Part shown: one piece after another, positions 57,551 to 64,000 of the stretch
Layout: every line of letters starts with the position of its first letter
Position numbering within the stretch: position 1 is the first letter of the stretch
Translations under genes and position numbers: made by a program
Assembly: GCF_001610895.1 (NCBI RefSeq)
Contig: NZ_CP011273.1
Span: 2,666,001-2,730,000 of the forward strand
Length of the DNA: 64,000 bases
Source: Planctomyces sp. SH-PL62
GTDB taxonomy: Bacteria > Planctomycetota > Planctomycetia > Isosphaerales > Isosphaeraceae
Direction: 5' to 3'
Notes under the pieces: generated by a model
Told to the model about the DNA's origin: nothing
The model's database searches: none
The model's input: only the letters and a program-made list of their open reading frames with translations

Positions 57551-58936
57551 ATGGGTCATGGCGAGGAGAGGTTGGGCCTACAAGAGGGCGACTTTCAGCC
57601 GGTGGCCTGGGGCGTCCATCGGAGGCGGGTCCTCCAACTCGGCAGCTTGGCGGGCCTCGGTCTCATCTCGGGCGGTTGGGCTCAGGATGGAGAAGCTCTC
57701 ATTGCTCCATCGGACACGGCGGCCTTGCCCTGGGCGGACGTGCCGACGCCGAAGTCCTCCGTCTGCGGCAACACCCCCTTCGGCGGCGCGAGTTACGTCG
57801 GGATCCCCGGCGTTTCCCGCCCGAACGACCTCGGGCCGGGCGAGGGCACGAAGGCCCTGTTCGACCTGGAGAAGGCTTGGCCGATCGGCCAGCCGATCGT
57901 CGTCAAGTTTCTGAACGGCCAGACGCTCCCGGACGGGCGGACCGACCACTGGGGCCTCTTCGTCCACCAGAAGGTGCGCGAGATTGCGAAGACCTGGTGT
58001 GATTACGCGAACGTGACGCTGGAATACGTGGACGCCGGCCCATGCCACATGACGGTCAATTTCCGTCCCTTCGTGGACCAGCGCGGCAGGCACGACTACG
58101 GCCTGTTCAATTCCTTCATCGGCACGGATTGCTTCGAGTTCAAGTCCAGCGTCCAGTCCATGAACCTGCTGTTCTCGCCCGAGATGGACATGTGGGATCC
58201 CGGCTTCCGGGACTCGGAGTTCGACAGGTTGATCCTGCACGAGTTCGGGCACGCCCTGGGCCTGGTCCATGAGCACCAGAGGCCCGACCGCCCGATCGTG
58301 TGGATGCAGGCGCTCTACCCCTACGCGAAGAGCCGCTGGAACTGGGACAGGCAGACGGTCGACGACCAGATCCTCCGTCTGGCGGGGGGAGGCAACTTGG
58401 CGGGGACGGCTTTCGACGTGAATTCGATCATGATGTACGAATACGGCCCGACGCTCGCCTACTACCAGAAGGAGGGGGCCCCGCCGAATACGCCGGACTT
58501 CGCGAGACCGTTCTCCACCAACCGGAACACCGCCCTGAGCGCCCTGGACAAGGTCGCCGCCGCCGTGAGCTATCCTAAGCCCGGGACGCCGCGGATCGGC
58601 GAGGAAGTCCTCACCGTCGACGCGCGCGACGGCGCGATCGCGGAGGCCGGCCAGGTCGCTCCGTTCTCCCTGACGTCCGACGCCTCGGGCGCGGCGACGA
58701 TCGTCGTCGAAGGTCCCATGCCCGCGCTGGTCGGCTTGATGAAGACCCGGAATGGTCGCGACTCGCGGGGCAGCCTTGCCAACATCGCAGCCGCGGCGGA
58801 GCCCGGGCCGGGCGAGGCGGGCGTGACGCTCAGGGCCACCGGCCTCGAGCCGAACAAGCAGCATTTCGTCGAGGTCCGCCATCGGAAACCCATGCGGAGT
58901 CCGTCGGACGGGGCGTTTCGAATCAAGCTCGCTTGA
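57551..58936 (+). CDS. Tat-exported metzincin metalloprotease
   Basis: 461 residues from the ATG at 57551, chosen because GGAGG lies 8 nt upstream; a GTG at 57530 and an ATG at 57536 are alternatives. HRRRVLQLGSLAGLGL near residues 23-38 is a Tat-type signal (RR-x-L followed by a hydrophobic stretch). The zinc site HEFGHALGLVHEH begins near residue 230 (HExxHxxGxxH, then Glu), and the Met-turn is SIMMYEYGP. This is an astacin/matrixin-like metzincin. The C-terminal 120 residues form a beta-rich domain (VAPFSLTSDASGAATIVVEGP), resembling pre-peptidase or binding domains. It is 50 bp upstream of the caspase-family gene, in one operon. Confidence 0.88.
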   Translation: MGHGEERLGLQEGDFQPVAWGVHRRRVLQLGSLAGLGLISGGWAQDGEALIAPSDTAALPWADVPTPKSSVCGNTPFGGASYVGIPGVSRPNDLGPGEGTKALFDLEKAWPIGQPIVVKFLNGQTLPDGRTDHWGLFVHQKVREIAKTWCDYANVTLEYVDAGPCHMTVNFRPFVDQRGRHDYGLFNSFIGTDCFEFKSSVQSMNLLFSPEMDMWDPGFRDSEFDRLILHEFGHALGLVHEHQRPDRPIVWMQALYPYAKSRWNWDRQTVDDQILRLAGGGNLAGTAFDVNSIMMYEYGPTLAYYQKEGAPPNTPDFARPFSTNRNTALSALDKVAAAVSYPKPGTPRIGEEVLTVDARDGAIAEAGQVAPFSLTSDASGAATIVVEGPMPALVGLMKTRNGRDSRGSLANIAAAAEPGPGEAGVTLRATGLEPNKQHFVEVRHRKPMRSPSDGAFRIKLA

Positions 58937-58986
58937 CCGGTCGGCGTGACGGCCCCGGTTGCCCCTACCTGGAGAGGAGCCTGGCC

Positions 58987-61671
58987 ATGAACAGCAGCGA
59001 TCACGGTCCGAGCGCGTGGGCGAACGTCCTGGACCGACGTCGATTCCTCGGCGCCTCGCTCGCGTCGGTCGGGCTGCCGACCCTGAGCATCCGGGTGCTG
59101 GGCCCGAGGGTCGGGGCCGGCGAACAACCTGCGGCGCCCGCCCCTCTCCGGGCCCGAGCCATCGTGATAGGCATCAACAAATATGACAACGCCAAACATT
59201 TGAAGAACCCGGTCCGGGACGCCTGCTCGTTCGCCGCATGGCTGGTGGAGAGGGCGGGCGTCCAGGCCGGGGACGTGGCGCTCCTGATCGGCCCCGAAGC
59301 CGGAGCGAGCGCCGGCGTGCCGGTCGGGATCACCCCCCAGCCGGCCACCCGGGCGGACATCGTGAAGACGATCTTCGATTTCCCGTGCCGGGCCGGCGAG
59401 CGCGAGCGGCTGTACTTCTTCTACTCGGGGCACGGGATGGCTTTCCAGCCCTGGAGCATCCGCCCGGGCAAGCTCGCCGAACAAGAAGCGATCGTCCCGA
59501 GCGACTACGGGGAGATCGAGCCGCCCCCCCTGCTGGTCAACTGGATCCTCGACGTGCTGCGCGCGTCGAGTTTCGTCGAGCAGTTCTTCTTCTTCGACGC
59601 CTGTCGGAGCCTCGCGAAGGTCGACGGGACGGCGGGCGTGCGTCCCAAGTGCTCGGGCGCCGTCCGGGTGCCCGTCCAGTACATCGCATTCTCCACGGCC
59701 CCGCGGGAGGAGGCCTCCGATCGGGAGGGGGGGGCCTTCTCCCCCCGACTCATCGAGGCGCTGACTTCGGCCAAGGGCTCGTCCGCGCTGTTCGACTCGT
59801 GTCGCGAGAGATACCTCGTGCGCTGGGAATCGCTGACCGGCTACCTGTCCGACAGCTTCATGCGCAATCCCGTGGATCTCGGCATGAAGGACGGGAAGGT
59901 CATCAACCAGACCCCGGAACGCGATATCATCCGAGACCTGGGCGGGGACAGCCCCATCCTCGCCGAATTGGCCCCGGAGGTCGTGTCCAAGGTCAAGATC
60001 GCAGTCGACGTGCAGCCGCCGGCGATCCGCCAGGACACCCGCCTCACGATCATCCGAAAGGCGACCGGCTGCCCCCCGACCGACGAGGTCGTCGTCGACC
60101 GCGTCAACGTCCCCGTCGGGGAAGACGACCTTTACGAGATTTATCTCCTCCCCGGCAATTATGCAATGATTGCGGAGATCCACGGGGGAGCGGACCGCCT
60201 GTTCAAGACATTCTTGACGTTGGTCGAGGATCAGACGATACCGCCGTTCGACTTCGCCAGGCCCGTGATCGCCCTGGCCCCGGAGGCCCCCCTCGTGGAC
60301 CCCGGCTTGCATGGCCTGGTCGCCTTCCCGGCGGACGACGGCCCGATGGCCGCCCCGGCCAAACCGTTGGGAGAGGGGCCTCCATCGCCGCCCAAACTGC
60401 TGGGAGAGGGTCCTGCATCGCTCGTCGTGAAGTCGGACGACCTGTTCGGGCAGATCGAATTGCTCGACGCCGGCGGGACCGCGGTTCGATGGCCGGACGG
60501 TCGTGCTTGCACGGCGCTCGGCGAACTGAAGGCGACCAACCTCAAAGCAGGGCTCTATCGCGCGCGATTGCTCTCCCAGTCGGACGGCGATAGGGAGAAG
60601 CTGGTGCAGGTGTCCCCGGGGACGCACAATGAGATATTCCTCGGCGAGAGGGACGTCGCGATCCCGGCCGCCTTCCCGACCGACTTCGATCGGATCGAGA
60701 TGGGCCTGGTCGAGGACGGCGCCGACCTCCCGATCCTCAAGCAGACCCTCGAGCGTCCCATCAAGCCGCTCAGCCCCCTAACCATGCTGGTGCAGCAATT
60801 GCGCGAGGCGGAGCAGGATCGGCGGGTCGCGAAGACCATCCGAGACGGGCTCGGAATGGGGCCCTTCCGCGGCCCGCAGGGGCTCCGGGTCTTGCTGGCG
60901 GCCTCCTCGGGACGACAGCCCGCCCCGTCGGACACCCTGAACGACTTCAGGCTCTCGCTGGGCGGCCTGGACGGGGGCCTGGAAGCAGTCCGGGTCGAAC
61001 CCTCCAAATTGGAGGGCCTGGGGGTCATCGCCCAGGTCCTGGAGCCGGGTCCCTGGCGACTCCGGATCGATCGGGAGTCGAACGGCGAGACGGTGACCCT
61101 CGCTCTGGTCGTCCTCAAGGACCGCGTCACCGAGGTGACCCTGGAGCGACAGGAATCCGGCCGGGTCGCCATCTCCCAGTTCGCCCCGCTCAGGCGCCGC
61201 GGCACGCCGGCCGACGCCGCGACCCTCTACAAGCTCGAACGACTTGAGGCGGCGTTGCAGACGGGGCCCGAGCGTTCGGCGCCCGCCCTGGTAGGAAGGC
61301 TGATCGGCGCCGCCGAGTTCGACCCGCTGATCCTGGCCCTGGCGGCTTTACTGACGGAATCCGGGGTGCGATTCGAAACCCCGCGGTCCATCGGCGGGGA
61401 AATCGTCGAAAGGTTCCCGGAATTGCCAGATGGGCACGTGCTCATGGGAACGGAGGCCGAGAAGGCCGGCAACCTCGACGCGGCCCGCGCCGCCTATGTC
61501 GCCGCCCTGGATCGGGGGCTTCCGATCCTCCAACTGTTCCTCGAACGCCTCGACGACGGGATTCGGCGTCTGGAAATCCCCGACCATCGCCATCTGGAAG
61601 CCCTGCGACATGCAGCGGCGAACCGGATCCCCGGCATGCTCTGGAGCGCCTGGCGAGCCTCGCGAGGCTGA
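58987..61671 (+). CDS. Tat-exported caspase-family (peptidase C14) protein
   Basis: 894 residues from the ATG at 58987 (GGAGAGGAG upstream). Residues 15-35 carry a Tat signal, LDRRRFLGASLASVGL. A caspase-like p20 domain follows (about 50-290): RAIVIGINKYDNAKHLKNPVRDA, catalytic His near 149 in YFFYSGHG and catalytic Cys near 206 in FFFDACRS. The remaining 600 residues are largely beta-rich, with an odd duplicated PPKLLGEGP-type linker at about 455-475, and end in a short TPR-like helical piece (GHVLMGTEAEKAGNLDAARAAYVAALDRGLP). Metacaspases cleave after Arg/Lys; specificity here is unknown. Export of such a protease together with a metzincin is notable. Confidence 0.9.
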   Translation: MNSSDHGPSAWANVLDRRRFLGASLASVGLPTLSIRVLGPRVGAGEQPAAPAPLRARAIVIGINKYDNAKHLKNPVRDACSFAAWLVERAGVQAGDVALLIGPEAGASAGVPVGITPQPATRADIVKTIFDFPCRAGERERLYFFYSGHGMAFQPWSIRPGKLAEQEAIVPSDYGEIEPPPLLVNWILDVLRASSFVEQFFFFDACRSLAKVDGTAGVRPKCSGAVRVPVQYIAFSTAPREEASDREGGAFSPRLIEALTSAKGSSALFDSCRERYLVRWESLTGYLSDSFMRNPVDLGMKDGKVINQTPERDIIRDLGGDSPILAELAPEVVSKVKIAVDVQPPAIRQDTRLTIIRKATGCPPTDEVVVDRVNVPVGEDDLYEIYLLPGNYAMIAEIHGGADRLFKTFLTLVEDQTIPPFDFARPVIALAPEAPLVDPGLHGLVAFPADDGPMAAPAKPLGEGPPSPPKLLGEGPASLVVKSDDLFGQIELLDAGGTAVRWPDGRACTALGELKATNLKAGLYRARLLSQSDGDREKLVQVSPGTHNEIFLGERDVAIPAAFPTDFDRIEMGLVEDGADLPILKQTLERPIKPLSPLTMLVQQLREAEQDRRVAKTIRDGLGMGPFRGPQGLRVLLAASSGRQPAPSDTLNDFRLSLGGLDGGLEAVRVEPSKLEGLGVIAQVLEPGPWRLRIDRESNGETVTLALVVLKDRVTEVTLERQESGRVAISQFAPLRRRGTPADAATLYKLERLEAALQTGPERSAPALVGRLIGAAEFDPLILALAALLTESGVRFETPRSIGGEIVERFPELPDGHVLMGTEAEKAGNLDAARAAYVAALDRGLPILQLFLERLDDGIRRLEIPDHRHLEALRHAAANRIPGMLWSAWRASRG

Positions 61672-62373
61672 AGAATCCCGTCGGAACGCACCTTTTCAAG
61701 GATCCTGGAAGGTTAGCCCGATCGCGGCAAACTCGGCCAGGCCTTGCAAAGCTCCGAAGGAAGGGCACCCAGCCTCGACGGTTAGCGACGGCGTACGAGG
61801 GACGTTGAACCTCGTCAGACGCCGGGCGGGCGTTGCTGGTCATATTGGACAGGCACCAAATCTTGGATAGATGAGGATTCTGCGGCGATCTCAAGCCCGC
61901 CCAGGTCGCCTGAATTCCCCTCGTCGGGTCCCTGTCCAACTTAAACGCCTTACGCGATCCGGGGGAAGGAATTGGCGCAGGCCCCCCGGACGCTCCGGCG
62001 GCCCGATCATCCCTGCGAGTGCCACGCGGCGGCACAGCTCAAACGATCGCGAGAGCCTGGGAGCATCGGCCGCGCATGGGGGTCAGCTCGCGGGACGGGC
62101 TTCGCAGAGTGACTGTGCACCAATCCGGAGGGCCACCGGCAGCGGCGCAGGGGATGATCTCGGGTGAAACGGGCCGGCCGATGGGGTCGGCGAGGGAGGC
62201 CCCGCTTGACAGGGATGCACCCCGGGCTACGATACTTTGCATCGCAAATCTTGTTAGCCGCGATCATCCCTACCTGCACGGACCGGCCGTAGGTTTGGAC
62301 GCCTTTGCGGGGCGCGAGCGGCCGGGGGATCTCGTAGGCGGTCGAACGATCCCAGCGAGCGGGAGGCCGGGGC
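61672..62373. other. intergenic region without recognised gene
   Basis: About 700 bp between the caspase-family gene and the ABC permease. It contains an AT-richer patch near 61840-61880 and several open frames with no ribosome site or family pattern. No repeat of the two dispersed families was seen here. Confidence 0.4.
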
Positions 62374-64000
62374 ATGGCGAGGCGAGTGGGCCTGGGGCCG
62401 GTCTTCGCGTATGAGTGGCGGATGGCGTCGCGGCGGTGGCCGGGTTATGCGATGCGGTCGCTGACGGTGCTGCTGATGCTCGGGGTGATGACGCCGGTCT
62501 GGTACTCGTGGCCGGCGGCGACGCCCGCCCGGCAGGCGGAGATGAACGAGGTCTTCCACCTGTGGGCGGCGATGCTCCTGCTCGGGCTGGTCGGCCTGGC
62601 GGCTCCGGCGGCGACGGCCGGGGGGATCTGCCAGGACAAGGCGCGGGGCAGCCTGGCCCTGCTCTTCGCCACCGACCTGTCCGACTCCGAGATCGTCCTG
62701 GGGAAGCTCGCGGCGCGGCTGGTCCCGGTGCTCGGGATGATCCTCAGCGTCGCCCCGGTGCTGGCGATCTCGACGCTCTTCGGCGGCGTCGCCCCGGTCT
62801 CGCTCGTCGAGGCCTTGCTCGTGGTGCTCTCCTGCGCGGTCTTCGGCTGCTCGCTGGCGCTGACGCTGTCGGTCTGGGGGAGGAAGACGCACGAGGTGCT
62901 GATGGCGACCTACGTCCTCGGCCTCCTCTACCTGCTGGGCGCACCGGTCTACGCGGGCCTGCAAGCGACGCTCCCCGCGGCGTGGCGGGCGCCGTGGCTG
63001 CCCTCGATCTGGGACGTCCTCCGGTACAACCCGATCTTCCTGGTGCTGGCGGCGTTCGGGGGGTCGCCCCCGGTCCCGGTGACGTTCGGCACGTACGCGA
63101 CGTTCCTTGGAATGGGCCTGGCGGCCTCGGCGGCGCTGATCGGCGCGGCGGCGTGGCGGGTCCGGGCGGTGGTGATCCGGCAGCTCGGCCGGGGAGAGCG
63201 GGCGGCGTGGTCGCTCGGGCGGGTCGACCTCGATCGGCTCGGCCGGTGGGCCCCGGGGACGGTCCGGTTGGGTCTCCTGGTGCGCCGGGTGTGGCCGGGG
63301 CCGTCGCTGGACCGCAACCCGGTGCTCTGGCGCGAGTGCCGGCGGAGGCGTCCGTCGCGATGGAGCCTCGCGGTCTGGGGGATCTACGTCCTGCTCTGCG
63401 GCGGTTTCGGCCTCTACGCCATCGTCGGGATGATCGGCGGCAACCGCTGGGGCCGCGAGCTTGGCGCCGTGGTCAACGGTCTCCAGGTGGGGGCCGGGCT
63501 GCTGCTGCTCAGCGTCTCGGCCGCGACGAGCCTGGCCGAGGAGCGCCAGCGGGGGAGCCTCGACGTGCTGATGACCACGCCGTTGTCGACCCGGGCGATC
63601 GTCTGGGGCAAGTGGTGGGGCGCCTTCCGCGCCGTGCCGCCATTGCTCGTGCCGCCGCTGGTGCTCGCCACCGTCCTGTCGTCCCACACGGGGCGCTACT
63701 GGGGCGTGGCCCTGATGGCGGCGCTGATCCTGGCCTACGGCGCGGCGATCACCAGCCTCGGGCTGGCCCTGGCGACCTGGATACCGCGGATGCACCACGC
63801 CGTGGCGCTGACCGTCGGCCTCTACACGTCCATGAGTATCGCCTGGATCCCCCTGTCCCTCATCCTCTTCGGGGAAGGGCCGGATGACCCCGGCCACGGC
63901 GTCGCGGCGGGCAGCCCGCCCATGGGCGTCGGCGCCTTCAGCTCGGTGCTCGCCGGCAAGGGGGCGCCGCGCGAGTTCGCGACGCAGACGCTCTGGACCC
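62374..64000 (+). CDS. ABC-2-type transporter permease (C-terminus cut by window edge)
   Basis: Open from the ATG at 62374 (GGGAGG 8 nt upstream) to the right edge, 542 codons. Two similar halves are visible, each with hydrophobic spans. The first half has SLTVLLMLGVMTPVWY, a cytoplasmic stretch KARGSLALLFATDLSDSEIVLGKL and several membrane spans. The second half has EERQRGSLDVLMTTPLSTRAIVWGKW followed by more spans. The repeated pattern RGSLxxLxxTxLSxxxIVxGK is the coupling-helix motif of ABC-2 exporters. It resembles the fused permeases of planctomycetes whose ATPase gene lies next to them, outside this window. The substrate is unknown. Confidence 0.85.
   Translation, partial: MARRVGLGPVFAYEWRMASRRWPGYAMRSLTVLLMLGVMTPVWYSWPAATPARQAEMNEVFHLWAAMLLLGLVGLAAPAATAGGICQDKARGSLALLFATDLSDSEIVLGKLAARLVPVLGMILSVAPVLAISTLFGGVAPVSLVEALLVVLSCAVFGCSLALTLSVWGRKTHEVLMATYVLGLLYLLGAPVYAGLQATLPAAWRAPWLPSIWDVLRYNPIFLVLAAFGGSPPVPVTFGTYATFLGMGLAASAALIGAAAWRVRAVVIRQLGRGERAAWSLGRVDLDRLGRWAPGTVRLGLLVRRVWPGPSLDRNPVLWRECRRRRPSRWSLAVWGIYVLLCGGFGLYAIVGMIGGNRWGRELGAVVNGLQVGAGLLLLSVSAATSLAEERQRGSLDVLMTTPLSTRAIVWGKWWGAFRAVPPLLVPPLVLATVLSSHTGRYWGVALMAALILAYGAAITSLGLALATWIPRMHHAVALTVGLYTSMSIAWIPLSLILFGEGPDDPGHGVAAGSPPMGVGAFSSVLAGKGAPREFATQTLWT

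Overview
The window looks like a chromosomal segment of a high-GC planctomycete, most likely of the Isosphaeraceae/Gemmataceae type. The evidence is the mix of families: a prepilin-like DUF1559 protein, a DUF1080 protein, a DUF4838 protein, an ECF sigma factor of the planctomycete type beside a Ser/Thr kinase-TPR protein, LEPR-XLL-like N-termini (LEDRIVL), a secreted beta-helix protein and several exported proteins of unknown role. This is inferred from gene content; no rRNA or tRNA gene was seen. GC is very high. AT-richer islands occur at about 0.64-1.5 kb, 11.47-13.3 kb and 36.8-37.9 kb.

Layout. 0-10.9 kb: a partial alpha/beta hydrolase, a leucine-rich-repeat protein, an fdhD-FdhF/YdeP molybdoenzyme pair, a receiver protein with an RsbW-like ATPase domain, a zinc-ribbon Ser/Thr kinase, trpC and a secreted Gly/Pro-rich coiled-coil protein. 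10.9-14.1 kb: an accessory strip with a truncated TPR gene, an IS5/IS427-type element, a SMI1/KNR4 protein, a 17-bp perfect palindrome and an IS3 orfA remnant. 14.1-22.3 kb: Lon, DUF1559, membrane proteins, a pentameric ligand-gated ion channel homologue and a membrane-anchored GTPase. 22.3-31.9 kb: a minus-strand chemosensory operon of Wsp type (UrtA-like binding protein, MCP, CheW, FkbM methyltransferase, CheR, CheW, CheA-receiver). 32-40 kb: an AbrB/Doc toxin-antitoxin pair, a J-domain protein, a DUF4838 protein, two tandem LEPR-XLL paralogues and a second GTPase. 40-46.6 kb: kinase-TPR plus ECF sigma, then a WspF-like CheB and a WspR-like receiver fused to a PP2C/SpoIIE phosphatase. 46.6-53 kb: DUF1080, metX, metY, an acyltransferase and an AhpD-like peroxidase. 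53-64 kb: small membrane and secreted proteins, a beta-helix protein, a repeat array, a Tat-exported metzincin with a Tat-exported caspase-family protein, and an ABC permease cut by the window edge.

The most interesting system is the chemosensory pathway. Its receptor, adaptors, CheR, CheA-receiver and (13 kb away) CheB all look like Wsp components. The output receiver also resembles WspR, but it carries a serine phosphatase domain instead of a diguanylate cyclase. The pathway also appears to have a binding-protein co-sensor translationally coupled to the receptor. Together with the receiver-ATPase protein at 5.9 kb, this suggests that a surface or nutrient signal feeds a partner-switching (RsbW/RsbV-like) circuit.

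Two dispersed non-coding repeat families were found: paired hairpin units of about 150-180 bp in five intergenic copies, and a CGAACGAAGCCAATT-core family in an array at 56.66-56.94 kb with relatives near 14 kb. Three otherwise good genes carry an apparent one-base deletion in C-rich stretches, which may be assembly error.
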